Assembly: GCA_014529385.2 (NCBI GenBank)
Contig: CM043957.1
Location: 90,159,938-90,223,937 of the forward strand
DNA: 64,000 nt
Source: Adiantum capillus-veneris
Lineage: Eukaryota > Streptophyta > Polypodiopsida > Polypodiales > Pteridaceae
Reading direction: 5' to 3'
Below, in pieces: positions 23,019-33,616 of this stretch. Both the position numbers and the translations under genes were made by a program. Each line of letters starts with the position of its first letter. Within the stretch, counting starts at the first letter, position 1. The notes beneath the pieces were generated by a model that saw only the letters and a list, made by a program, of their open reading frames with translations, searched no databases and was not told where the DNA came from.

Positions 23019-23228
23019 TTAAAGCAAGATGAAGATGTGAACATCAAAAGATACATTATACTCCAAAATAGGAAATATTATAGGGTCAGGGGACAACAAT
23101 ATCTCTCTCAACCTCTCAGCTCCAAAATAGAAGACCAATCTTTGTTGGAAAAAAATCTTTCTATCAATGCGCACATTCACCCTAATATTCTGAACTGATT
23201 GAAAGTTGTAGAAAATGGGATTATTCAT
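23019..23228 (-). CDS. Small ORF A upstream of gag in Gypsy-2
   Basis: A 69-residue frame from an ATG at 23228, paralogous to ORF B. It shares FGAERLREI / LGPRRLAEI and PIIFPILEYN / PFILPLIRYD in aligned positions. The end is hydrophobic. It lies between ORF1 and ORF B with short gaps, on the same strand. The function is unknown. Similarity kept at protein level while the DNA has diverged hints at past coding constraint. Confidence 0.4.
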   Translation of the reverse strand: MNNPIFYNFQSVQNIRVNVRIDRKIFFQQRLVFYFGAERLREILLSPDPIIFPILEYNVSFDVHIFILL

Positions 23229-23261
23229 TGGTGCATTAATTACAAACTTCCATGAAGCACT

Positions 23262-23765
23262 TCATTGAAGTTGAGCTCTCTTGGATCCCACCATTTGAGA
23301 GATGTGAAGAATTTGCTCACCAGTGATTAGCCTAGTTGTGGTGTGACCATCTTCAGCTTTGTAGAGTTCATAGGGTTCGATGGATACCCTCTCAACCACC
23401 TTGAGCCTTCTTGCTAGTAGTAGTTGGAGTGCATCACCATATGTAGCCTCTTGCCAATACCGCACCCCATTGATGTGTAGCTCCCCCTCCAAAAACTTGT
23501 TAATACCCGAGTTTGAGAGTGCTTTCACCACCTGAAGTCGAGGCTTCAAAGGAAGTGTCTTCACACTAGCCACAAAGCACTCAACACAATTTTTTGACCT
23601 AGGGACTTGATGACTACAAGATTTTCCTTGAAGCAAAGAAGGGTGTGTGTAGTTAACTCTCTTTACCCGCATACGTGCCGTTTGTCGATAAAGACGCTTC
23701 TTTTCTCGAGCTTCTTGGGGAGACCATAGTGGAAGTCTCGGAGAATTTGATGGATCTTCCTTCAT
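23262..23765 (-). CDS. ORF1, extra open frame between 5' LTR and gag of Gypsy-2
   Basis: The 167-residue frame starts with an ATG 51 bp inside the element's 5' LTR edge (23816). The N-terminal third is basic, with many Arg/Lys (residues 15-60), including KSCSHQVPRSKNCVECF. The middle reads SNSGINKFLEGELHINGVRYW. Tat/Ogre-type elements are known to carry an ORF of unknown function in this place, so it fits the lineage. I see no catalytic motif. It is intact while gag-pol has two stops. Confidence 0.6.
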   Translation of the reverse strand: MKEDPSNSPRLPLWSPQEAREKKRLYRQTARMRVKRVNYTHPSLLQGKSCSHQVPRSKNCVECFVASVKTLPLKPRLQVVKALSNSGINKFLEGELHINGVRYWQEATYGDALQLLLARRLKVVERVSIEPYELYKAEDGHTTTRLITGEQILHISQMVGSKRAQLQ

Positions 23766-23797
23766 AGGATTGATGGAGCGCTGCTTGAGAACTCCTC

Positions 23798-23815
23798 CGT
23801 GGGGGCACCAATTTA
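23798..23815 (-). other. Primer-binding-site-like motif of Gypsy-2
   Basis: Immediately inside the 5' LTR end the minus strand reads TAAATTGGTGCCCCCACG. A TGG-starting motif complementary to a tRNA 3' end is expected here. The matching tRNA could not be named from sequence alone. Confidence 0.5.
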
Positions 23816-23930
23816 TGACGAAGGAAATTTGGAATGGCGGCCTCTACACCAACACAAACTCCATTGCGCCACAAGAGAAATGAGATGAGGGCACCACCTA
23901 GTCTTGGAAGCGCGGACTAGGACCGCTACA

Positions 23931-23998
<68 letters not shown>

Positions 23999-25275
23999 AC
24001 TATGAATGAATCATTAACCGTAGTGTGTGTACAAGGAATGGATGACTTCAAACACTCCCAAGACAAATAGCATATAGATTACCAAACAATCACTCAAGGA
24101 TTAGCCAAGATTCCATCAAGCACTCTCACACACATTTAAAACATTTCTCTTAATTAACATAAGTAAGAGGAGGAGAGGTTACTAGCATGAAACAATTTGC
24201 ACTCTAGGATATGCAAGAATAGAGTGAATGAATGAGCTTATGGGCTCATGGTGACTGATACAAAGGCTTAGTGGGGCTGAGGGAGTCTTGAAATTACAAA
24301 GGGGAAGGCCTCTTTATATAGGAAAGAGAGTGATTAGGAGTGAGGTTAAGATCCAAGTGTAATTTGTACAAATGCAGCTTGATTAGGGACATTCAACCAA
24401 TGAAGAAGCTCCCTCCAAGTGATTTGTTGACCAATTAGCTCCATCATCACTTGTGTTGTCTTCACTCCTTCCTCCATAGCTTGAGTCCAAGAGCTTCCTT
24501 ATTTTAAAATGTAAAGAATCTACATAAAATCAATACATATCTAGTAATAATAGGAAGGGGTTGAATGAGAACTTATGAATTACAACAAGATTAAGCATGA
24601 CTTGAGAGGTGATTAGAAGAGGAACTTTGATGGGTTTTTGAGCTTGAGAGAGAGGAGGAAGGAGAGGAGGGTGAGAAGACTAATGGCTAAATTTAGAGAA
24701 GGTCTCAATGTGGAAAAGGAAGGGTGTGTGTGTGTAAAGGTAGAGGGGGTGGTCTCCACCACAGTTGAAAAAACTGGCGTCCACCATTTTGGCCATATCT
24801 CCTAGACCGTAGATGTAAAAATTATTAAAAAAATATGGCCAGAATCTCCAGCTCATCAGCTACAACTTTAATGAAGACAACTTTTCTTGGATCGGAGTGG
24901 AAGTATTTTTTAAAAATTCAGCAAAATCATGTGTATGGTTTCTTCCTTTACCAAGTCTTCCACTTGGGTCCCATTTGTTTGAATCATCATATGGCTCCAA
25001 AGCCATGATGATATGAGCCACTCATGACCCTTGAATCATGGGTGCATGGCTCCACAACCACATCATATCTTTTCTTTTCACATTTACATATTTTCCCTTC
25101 CCTTTATCACTAGGTTCTCCCTCTACCTTTCACCTCCGGTGAACTAGTCAAGAAAAAATCTTTTTTTTTGAATTTTTCCAAGAGGTTGTTCTCACTCTTT
25201 CTTTTATTGTAAACCTCTAGAAGCAAGGAAAACCAACAAAATATGATAAACAAAAATTTGTGATAGGCTCGGATC
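23816..25275 (-). repeat. Gypsy-2 5' LTR
   Basis: It is nearly identical to 16136-17575, with scattered substitutions and a longer GA run (23934-23996 against 16254-16296). It starts (minus strand) at 25275 with TGATCCGAGCC. The promoter-like TATA motif lies at 24313-24320. Confidence 0.92.
24313..24320 (-). promoter_or_regulatory. TATA-like box in Gypsy-2 5' LTR
   Basis: The minus strand reads CCTATATAAAGAGGCC. Its position in the LTR fits the start of the element's RNA. The identical motif is at 16613-16620 in the other LTR. Confidence 0.6.
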
Positions 25276-26040
25276 AACGGCAATCCATAAAGCTTGCCCA
25301 CAAGACATATGCATTGAGGGAAATATCTATAGCTTTCCGTATTGCCAACAACTTACCATTGTGTTGTTTTTATGTCCGCAAGCAGTTTTGAAGTCCTAAA
25401 ATACCTAAGCATCCCTAAAAACAACACAATGGAAAGCTGTTTGGCAATACGGCAAGCCATAGAGTTTTCTCATAATGCATATGCATTGTGTGCAAGATCT
25501 ATGGTTTACCCTATTTTCCAAAGGCTAGCCATTATGTTGTCTATACGTCCGCGAGCAATTTTCAAGCTTTAAAATTGCCTTGCGGACCTAAAAACAACAC
25601 AATGGAGATCAGTTTGGCAAAATGGAAAGCCATAGAGCTTGCACACAATGCATATGCATTGTGGGAAGGCTCTATGGCTTGCCGTATTGCTAATGGCTGG
25701 CCATTGTGTTGTCTATATGTTTGCGAGAAATTTTCAAGCGCTAAAATTACCTCGTGTCCCTAAAAACAACACAATGGCGATCTGTTTGGCAATACGTCAA
25801 GTCATAAAGCTTGCCCATAAGGTATATGCATTGTGGGAAACCTCTATGGATTTCCATATTGCCAACGGCTTGCCATTGTGTTGTCTATATATCTACGAGC
25901 GGTTTTTAGGCCTTAAAATTGCTTCGCAACCCTAATTGGCAAATTGGCAAGCCATAGAGCTTGCCAACATCGCATATGCATTGTGGGCAAGCTGTATAGA
26001 TTTTTGTTTTGTCAAAATTCTCACCATTGTGTTGTTTTAT
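25276..26040. repeat. 173-bp palindromic satellite, right part
   Basis: Palindrome centres lie near 25308, 25480, 25653, 25825 and 25975, with spacing 172-173 bp (150 in the last). If Gypsy-2 is removed, the spacing across the insertion is about 178 bp, so the array was continuous before the insertion. The array fades into TTAGG-like DNA at 26040-26095. Confidence 0.9.
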
Positions 26041-26094
26041 GCTAGGTCAGGTTTAAGTTATAGGTTAGGTGAGATTATAGGTTAGGTTAGAGCT

Positions 26095-26342
26095 AGCGAC
26101 AAATGAATAGTAGAGAATAGGATAACACACACAACTTGGAGAAGCTGAAGGAAGCTCAAGGCACACAACATAGAGTATATTACTTAGTGTGTAATGGAAA
26201 GATAAGTTATCCCTAGAGTGATGGGTGTATATACAATGCAGAGGGGAAAAAACCTCCTAGTGAGAGGAAAAATGCCCTGGTGGTCCTAAATGTGTCACAA
26301 ACATCACTACCACATGTACATGGTAACAAATCCCCCCTAACA
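26095..26342 (-). mobile_element. LTR-like remnant, probably copia type
   Basis: On the minus strand it begins TGTTAGGGGGGATTTGTTACC (26342) and has a TATATACACC promoter-like motif (about 26230) before a T/C-rich end near 26095. Start and layout resemble Ty1/copia LTRs. No convincing CA end or target duplication was found, so it may be truncated. Confidence 0.45.
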
Positions 26343-26552
26343 GTGATGGGATGAACGAGAGCTGGCACATAGAGTATAGGGAAACGTGGACCAAACATAT
26401 ACAAACATGACATGCATCCACTAAAAGCGAGCGATTGGAAAAACATGTGGTTGGAGAGGGGAGATTGGATGCCACCTGGAATGAAAAGACTTTCCATTTT
26501 CCATGAACTCCCGCACTAGAGTGACCTACTGATTAATCATATGCTCGACCCA

Positions 26553-28388
26553 ATGCACATCTTCAAGAATGTGGGGGAGATCATGTGGAAATCCATCACT
26601 ACAAAAAGGGAGAGCAAGGCCCAAAGAGATAACTTGCAGGCTGTGGGTCGAATTCTAGATATGTGGCTTTGACTTAAACCCAATAGAAAGTTTGCTATAC
26701 CAAAAGGTCCATGGGTTCTGAGTCGTGCAGAAGAGCAACAAGTGAAGAAGACTATATCTTTATTCAAGACTCCCACAGGGTGCATGCAAAGTTTTAAAAC
26801 GACATTTACAAGAGATGACAATCTCAGTGGTCTTAAGTCCCACGATTGGCACAAATTTTTACAGTTCATCTTACCAATTTCCATAAAGGGTTGTTTGACA
26901 AATGACATTAGAAGAACAATCTACAAAATCAGTGAGGTGGTACACTAGATCAGTTCAAAAAAGATAAGAGAAGACAACATCGATGCAGCACACTTAAATG
27001 CTATTGAAGCAGTGTGCATGGTGGAGAAGTACTTTCCAACAAACATTCTTACCATCCAAATGCATGTACTTGTGCATGTGGTCGATGAAGTTGTAGTTGC
27101 TAGGGTGGTTCATAGCAGGTGGATAAACCTCTTGGAGAGATTTATGAAGACTTTAAAGGGGTTTGTTTGTGAAAGGGCTCACCGCAAGGGTAGCATGACC
27201 GAAGGATGGCTTGTACAAGAGTCTCTTGTCCTCATCAGTGAATTTTTGGTCTCAATTGATCCAGAGATACCCTGAATGTGGACTACTGAGGTCAACATCA
27301 AGGTGATAGGGGACGAGCCGCAAGGACAAGGCATCGTTAGGAAGATGGACATCAGAATGTGAGAAAAGGTTATGAGATTTTTCATTCTCAACTCAGACAT
27401 CATGCAAAAATGGCTAGAGAGGTACGAAGGGAAAAAGCAACAACACTTGACAGATCGCCTTCAATTCAAGCGCAATTGTGCCACTAGAAACCTTCCTTTT
27501 CTAGATCATCTTCAAAAATTGTCTGACTTTTCAATTGGGTGGTGGTTAGATGCGACAATCTCAGAGGGAAAGAGGAACGGAGTGTTGATTACTGAAGAGG
27601 AAGAGGAGATGTCAAGGGGTTGTGATTGGCATGTATATTTCACAAACTCCTTTTTGAGCTCCACATGATTACATTGCTTTAATAACTTTTAGTTTCTTTC
27701 AATTTTGTGGATGCAGTATCACAAATATGGAGCTTTGTGGTCGCATGGGAAACACTTCAGAGTGCAACGTATTGACAAACAAAGGGTCACTTTCGACAAT
27801 GGTGTTAGGGCAAGCTTCATCCAAGAAAGTAGGAGTAGTGCCAGGGATGAGAATACAAAGGCTAGCCAGCTTGAATACTTTGGCTACATCCAAGACATCT
27901 TGAAGATTAGCTTTAGAAAGTTTGATATGTTTATCTTTGATGTCAAGTGGTTCAAAGTTATTACCAGCGGCCCTAATGCAATTGTGCGTAAAGACAAGAG
28001 TGGATTGATTCAAGTGAACTCTAGGCGGGTGTGGACAGATGCGCGGGATACATTCGTACTTCCGCAGCATTGTGAATAAGTTGTGTTCATACACGATCCA
28101 CTATGGAAAGAAAATGATGAGAATGGTCTGTCTAAACCTTGCTGGCTCTATGTCATTCAAGTTGCTCCACATAGCAAGCAAGTGTGTGAAGGATTGGACA
28201 TTGAGGTCAAAGAGGTGATTCATGAACAAAGCGTAGGAACGACTGAAACTTTAAGTTTAGATTTTGAGGTGGATGTCAGCAGTGAGCAATTGTCTGAACC
28301 CAGAGATGAGGTGTCAAATACTGAAGCTGATGCGGAGAGTGACAAAGAAGTAGAGTTCGATGACGAAGATGCAAAATGTACAGATTGA
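26553..28388 (+). pseudogene. CACTA (En/Spm) TNP2 transposase, C-terminal part
   Basis: The plus strand stays in a single frame from 26553 to 28388, apart from a likely intron ending at the AG of 27714-27715. The DUF4218-like block (LKSHDWHKFLQFILPISIKG, HSRWINLLERFMKTLKGFV, GSMTEGWLVQESL) and the DUF4216-like block (YFGYIQDILKISFRKFDMFI, SGLIQVNSRRVW, DTFVLPQHCE) identify TNP2-type transposases. An acidic tail ends the frame. Five in-frame stops interrupt it: 26670, 26946, 27273, 27360 and 28077. All can be explained by C-to-T change in CGA, CAG or CAA codons. There are no frameshifts. The N-terminal catalytic part is absent. Confidence 0.88.
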
Positions 28389-28603
28389 GATAGACATATT
28401 TGGCGCATCAGATCTCATAGAGGATGAGAGATTAACTAATGATTTTTACTAGGAACTCTTTTGTAAAACTCTTTTTATTAGTCTACAATACACTTTAGAT
28501 TGATTCATTTGTGTAGCAGCTTTGTTAATTGTAGTTTGTATTGATTAAGAATTTCTTCTGTAAACTAATGTATTTTGTGGGTTTTGTTTGTGTATGATTA
28601 GCC

Positions 28604-28756
28604 ATGGCCGATGATGATGAGCCATACTCTCCTAGTTTTAGTTTTCATGTCACTCCGGCCGGCATGTCACCCGAGTGGATGGGCTCGTGTTTGTCTCAGC
28701 TCACACCAGAGAAACTGGGAATGGCACATCACCCTTTGGGCAGCAGGTCCCTCTAG
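28604..28756 (+). pseudogene. Possible start of a second CACTA ORF
   Basis: A 50-codon frame starts MADDDEPYSPSFSFHVTPAG about 215 bp after the TNP2 frame, in the same orientation. CACTA elements often carry a second gene there. It stops at 28756 and the +1 frame continues proline/threonine-rich. Assignment is from position only. Confidence 0.3.
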
Positions 28757-28799
28757 ACCTACTACGACCGACCCTACGCCCGGAACTAGTGTGATCTCA

Positions 28800-28998
28800 G
28801 GAACCATAGCTAGCTCAAAACATTGATCATCTCTGCTTCGGGCACTCGATGAAGCTCCATCTCCTTTACATATCCACAAAGATACTTTATTACATCTTTA
28901 CCTTTGAATTGGTCCATTTTCTTCACCACAGATTGAAGCACTTTGGTTGAGGAAATCTCCCTCCTTTTTACAGCTTGCTGCTGCTGCATAAACACCAC
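28800..28998 (-). pseudogene. Gag N-terminal fragment behind the second Gypsy-1-type LTR
   Basis: The minus-strand frame 28998-28810 reads KKMDQFKGKDVIKYLCGYVKEMELHR and then VPEAEMINVLS, with a frameshifted CFELAMVPEI following. This looks like the start of a gag gene. It lies just inside the LTR at 29151-30183, in the correct orientation for a 5' LTR followed by gag. Sequence between (29040-29150) would be leader and primer site. The element is cut off at about 28800. Confidence 0.5.
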
Positions 28999-29150
28999 AA
29001 AACAGCTTGAAACATTTGCATTGTGACTGGATCAAATCGAACCCCCTATTGCTCTTGCTTCTTCATAGCTTTAAGCCTTTGTTTTTATAACTTCAATGAA
29101 GCTTTTGAACCCTCAACCTAGCCTACTTTGCGCTGGGTTCACCAAACTTG

Positions 29151-30183
29151 TGTCAAGAAGTGCCGAGTGCGGCTAGGAAAGCACCAAGCCTCTTACTGTG
29201 AGAGTTCGCAGCAAAATCAAGCAAGTTGTAGAAGACTTGAGGATAAAAAAACACTCAAAAAGAAAAATAATCCAGCCATAAAAGATTATCTTTGAAAAAG
29301 AACCAATATCAACTCAAAAGTCTTGTCTCTGTGATGATTTGGTGTAGCTCACTGCCAATTACACAATTGCAGCGCTCTTTCACCTTGATAAAATCCCTAT
29401 ACAAACACTTCAATTATCCATCGTATCCATTTCATGGAAGCTTCAGATCTTCATTATTCATTCCCAATTAGTTATTTGAAGAGGGGAAACCCTAATTGGT
29501 AGCATCATAGCCTCGAATACAGGGTTGTGGAACTACACAGGACTGCAATAGCATACCTTAGGTGCAGGCCTTGTATCCCTTCACAGAGGAGCTTATAGTG
29601 CTGATCTTCATCTTCTAAAATTCACCATCACTCCTCATAATCACACCACCGTGAGTGATGTGGCATCTTGAGCCATTTTTTGCCAATTTTGGGTCATTTT
29701 GACCATTTTTTGTCATTTTTAGCCCAAAAATGCCCTTTTTCGCTTGTAAAAAGCGCAACCGAGCTGGGAAAAATCCCTTAAATTGTGGAAAAATCCATTG
29801 GTATTAAATTTTATCTTGAACCTCATTTTACCACTTGGCAAGCACTCTCGACACATCTCTTACGCCTGCGTATGAAACTGCTATTTTTGGCGGAGATCGT
29901 CTGCATTGAACTTTCTAGGCAAAACGAGCGTGCCACTTTGAAACACTTGACATTTGTACATTTCTAAATAAAAATATGAATATTTTCATGTGAAAAGGCA
30001 TGCCATAGTGCCACGTGTACGGTCTCGACTGCCCGGAAAGGTATGTACATGATTGCAACGATGGCATCTATTTTGGCATGTATCACTCTATGTACATCAT
30101 AGCATTTGGTCCCACATAGAAAAAACATTGAGAGTGAGGTAGATATTTTAGTTTCACATTATGCACATGCCATGGTACGACAC
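29151..30183 (-). mobile_element. Second copy of the Gypsy-1 LTR (5' LTR of a truncated element)
   Basis: It matches 8856-10656 over its whole length but lacks the nested solo LTR. Minus-strand ends are TGTCGTACC (30183) and CTTCTTGACA (29151). A gag-like fragment lies downstream in the minus sense. At 30184 it is joined directly to repeat B. Confidence 0.8.
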
Positions 30184-31394
30184 CGCATATATCTCCCACT
30201 TACCTACAATGTATTGTTAACATTAAGAACTATAGCCAGTGCCCTTAGGACTTAAGTACCAATAGATTTGCCTCAATCAATCGCTCCTAAGCTACTACAT
30301 GCAGAAAAGTCGCAATGTTGTGTGAGACACCCTTTAAGAAATAAAAATGTTGTGATTCCTTGAAATGATAATAATCACAATATTATTTAGACAACTTCTT
30401 GAAATGGTAATAATCCAAAAATTATTTAGACAACTTCTTATGTACATATAAATAGGACACATGGAACAAAGAATTCTTACCCTCTTTTATGTGAATGTGC
30501 ATGTTGTCCCAGATTCTTCATCAATCGTTTATTTTTTCCCATTCATCTCCATTTTATAAACCTTGGATGGGTCAGGTACCATAAGATGTGTAGCTCCATC
30601 CTTGTCAAAATACCAATTCGTCTTGTAAACATTTCTAGCTTATCATTTGCAACTAAATCTTCCACACATAGTGGAATCCTCTTCTTCCTAACAATGTAGA
30701 TTTCATATTGGAATCTCAATATCCCAAAGAGTTGACTCATGTGCTATGCCCTAGAGGTCCCAATTTGATTGCCTAGTGGATATAAGACCGAATCATTTAC
30801 ACTCTCCTCTATCAACACTCGTCTAGCTTGATCTCTCTATAATCTATTGCATGATTGATATACATTTCAAGACCTTAAGTACATAAGGGAATTTACACAC
30901 AGTTGAAACTTTATAATCAACCCAACCTCTGACTCATTGGTCTTGTTGCTTTATGTGTGTTGAAATTTTGATAATTTTGATCAACTTTTTGTGCAGTCTA
31001 AGTGTAAGTCATCACTTAGCTCTCTGCTAGTCTATAACTTGCATCATATATCATAAGTATCTTTTTAGTAACATGTTAATGAAAAGTTTATTGTACTAAA
31101 TATACCCTCAAAGCTCAAAGATTCCCATAGATATTTACCACATACTTGCATTTTCTACAGACTTTCTACTACCTAAACATCTAATCTACCATGCTTTAAT
31201 TTTTCTTAGAATGTTTGTTGCTAGACATCAAGTAAAACCTAGCATATTTACAAGACTACAAGTAGTGCAAATTCAATGAATCTATGAGATTTAAGAATAG
31301 CTAGGTCTCCAAACTAGGCAAGTGCAAGTGTCTCAGTAGGCTGGATGGCTAAGCATGCCAAGACTGACTACACATGCAAAGCCCGCCCATTGTC
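30184..31394. repeat. Dispersed repeat B, copy 2
   Basis: It corresponds to 5447-6582, with small indels, including an additional 'tgaaatggtaataatc' duplication near 30355-30420. No gene is seen. Confidence 0.7.
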
Positions 31395-31930
31395 ATAGAT
31401 GCGAGCTCTTAGAAGAAATTTCTAGAAGAATCTACAAGGTCCTATAAGAAGCTTGAAGAAAAATCTAGAAGGTCCTAGAAAGTTCTAGAAGCTTGGAGAA
31501 GAACCTAGAAGGTTCTTAATATCCTTGAGCTTGAGGAAGAACTTAGAAGGTTCCTAACCTCCTTAAGCTCTAGTATAAATAGAGGTCTTGGGCTACAAGC
31601 CCCTCAATCTTGCCAACACCAATTGTGAGACTCCTACAAGGTAATCCCTCTTCTAGTTCTTATCTTGTTATCAAGTCTTGTTCTTGTAATCAAGTCTTGT
31701 CTTGTAAGTCAAGCTTTGTAATCCAAGTTTGTAATCAAATTCTCTTAATCAGGTATTAAGTCTAATAATCAAGATTAAAGTCATGATCAAGTTCCAAGAT
31801 CTGATATATTGTGAGCACCCTCTCTCTCTCTCTCTCTCTTCTAGCTTGAGATGCGCTCATAGTAGTTTGGCAAGATTCCGCTTCTTGATTTTGCCTAGCC
31901 ATGGAGCGTGTTTTGGAAGGTGTTATTTGT
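31395..31930 (+). mobile_element. Chromovirus-type LTR, leader and start of gag, copy 2
   Basis: The TATA box is at 31574-31581. Upstream are two in-register heat-shock-element-like runs. GAA/TTC/GAA is at 31415-31427 without mismatch. Five units lie at 31478-31500 with one mismatch (TTG). The gag start 'gccatggagcg' at about 31898 is followed by some 10 codons and then unrelated DNA. Confidence 0.65.
31415..31500 (+). promoter_or_regulatory. Heat-shock-element-like cluster in LTR copy 2
   Basis: Heat-shock factors bind alternating nGAAn/nTTCn pentamers. Here 31415-31427 is a perfect three-unit site. 31478, 31483, 31488, 31493 and 31498 form a five-unit site with one mismatch, about 75 bp before the TATA box. 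Confidence 0.6.
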
Positions 31931-33149
31931 GACATTGGTGTATGAATTTGTGGAAATTTTAATGAAGAAACCACAACTAAGTTTATCCACTTGATATGCA
32001 TTGTCAATCAATAGAGCAGCTGTCCCTTTTACTAGTACCATTTTGAACACTATGCATGCCATTGGCATGCCATGATTTTTACAAACACCCTAGCAATATT
32101 CATGTAACCTTGTCTAGTAAAGTACCATTACAAAGGACCAACTCTCAATGAGTATCTATTGAGGGACTAACACCCATTGGACCATGCACAAGCCACTTTT
32201 GACTAGAACCTTGTAACTTAATTCCTTATTTTCATTGCTTCATAAAGTATCCCCAATGATCTAGGAACTTTCAACTTCAAGTTCCTCAATGGGTACTCTA
32301 GCCATAACATTATTCTTTAATAACAAAGAGAAAATGAGATGCACACTTGCAAATGATATTTATAAAGCGTATGCTAGCTTTTTCCTTGTTATTCCAACCA
32401 CGTCAATTTTGTTTTCAAATCCATTGGCGAGTACTGAGGAAACTTCTCCTCATAGTCTCTCACTATCATAAATTTGTTGTCCTTGACATAAGGCCTTATC
32501 ACTCTTCTCTACCTTGCCCAATTAGATAAGCACATAAGAAACCCTTACCCACTAATGGACATGGCATGGGAAAATGTTCCTTGGAAATCTTAGAGCTCAT
32601 CTACTTGGCTCGTAGTAATGTAACCATTTTTTACATAGAATCATTATATGCAACTAGGTATTTCTTTGAAGGAACTATCCTCATCTCTCTCTTGAAAAGT
32701 CATAGTATCCATGCAATAGAAAATTCATCATTGTTATCTCACCATGGAGGATGGGTGACCTGCCACTTGAATAGATCAGAGCATTAAGATATAAATACTT
32801 TAACCATATGTAGTGCCACTTACACTACTAATAGAATTCATATTATCATGTTCATGTCCATCATGTCATCCTTAGTCATCTTTGCCTATACTTGGCAGAG
32901 TTCTAATGTAAATTTTGATATGGACATGGCATGGGACAATGTTCCTTGGAAATCTAAGGGTTAAAATAAGAGACCCATTATTGAGTGAATCTTTAATTTT
33001 ACTAGAGGCATCCAGACCCTTTTTTATGTGAAAACCACTTGTTGTGCCTTTTTGGTGAGATTCCCTTTTTGCACTTGTATCTAGGACCTCTTGACCTTGA
33101 CCTTGACCTTGGTCCACTGTTTTCCATAGAGCTATGCTGAGATGCACAT
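31931..33149. other. No gene seen; probable retroelement debris
   Basis: Only short unrelated frames are present. The phrase 'ggacatggcatgggaaaatgttccttgg' occurs at about 32560 and, with one change, at about 32922, a direct repeat 360 bp apart. A GGTCAAGGTCAAGGTCAAGG run (minus) occurs near 33095-33115. Confidence 0.4.
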
Positions 33150-33607
33150 TTTAGCATGAGTAAGTACTTACTCCACATCACTTTCACTATCACATATACA
33201 AGAAAAAATGTATACAATACCCATTTTACTGGTTGTAACCTCCTAGACATCATACTTGTCAGACTAGCTTCCCATCTAAGCCCACGACCTTTATTTATAC
33301 TAGAGCTTAAGGAGGTTAGCAATCTTCTAGGTTCTTCATCAATCTCAAGGAGGTTAAGAACCTTCTAGTTCTTCCTCAAGCTTAAGGAGGTTAAGAATCT
33401 TCTAGGTTCTTCCTCAAGCTTAAGGAGGTTAAGAACCTTCTAGGTTCTTCTCCAAGCTTCTGGAAAAATTTTTGACCTTCTAGATTTTTCTTCAAGATTT
33501 TGGAACTTTTTAGAACCTTCTAGATTTTTCTTCTAGATTTTGGAACTTTCTAGAACCTTCTAGATTCTTCTAGAACTTTCTTCTAGGAGCTCCCATCCGT
33601 GAAAACA
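33150..33607 (-). mobile_element. Chromovirus 3' LTR (minus strand), copy 3, partial
   Basis: The minus-strand start TGTTTTCACGGATGGGAGCTC (33607) follows a polypurine tract (CTAGAGGAGGTGG, 33608-33620) and the chromodomain gene end. The TATA box is at 33292-33299. Several 44-bp-like units containing 'aaggaggttaagaaccttctagg' repeat between 33310 and 33440. The 3' end of the LTR is not defined. Confidence 0.75.
33503..33580 (-). promoter_or_regulatory. Long heat-shock-element array in LTR copy 3
   Basis: GAA and TTC alternate every 5 bp at 33543, 33548, 33553, 33558, 33563 (GAT, mismatch), 33568, 33573 and 33578. A second run in the same 5-bp register lies at 33503-33525. The motif reads the same on both strands. 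It lies about 200-290 bp upstream of the TATA box. It fits the binding site of trimeric heat-shock factors; activity is inferred. Confidence 0.7.
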
Positions 33608-33616
33608 CCACCTCCT

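Larger units (their letters stand above)
16136..25275 (-). mobile_element. Gypsy-2: complete Tat-lineage Ty3/gypsy retrotransposon
   Basis: The element is bounded by two LTRs of 1,440 and 1,460 bp (TG...CA) and by ACGG on each side (16132-16135 and 25276-25279). It lies inside one unit of the palindromic satellite. On the minus strand the order is 5' LTR, a leader with three ORFs, gag with zinc knuckle, protease, RT, RNase H, a second RNase H, integrase, polypurine tract, 3' LTR. The second RNase H after the first is diagnostic of Tat/Ogre-type plant elements. The LTRs differ at about twenty positions plus GA-run length, so insertion was fairly recent. Gag-pol stays in one frame with two nonsense codons. 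Confidence 0.92.

Noticed and set aside
26590-26610. 'catcactacaaaaaggg' as a CACTA terminus
   Set aside because: It lies within the TNP2 coding frame and lacks subterminal repeats, so it is a chance match.
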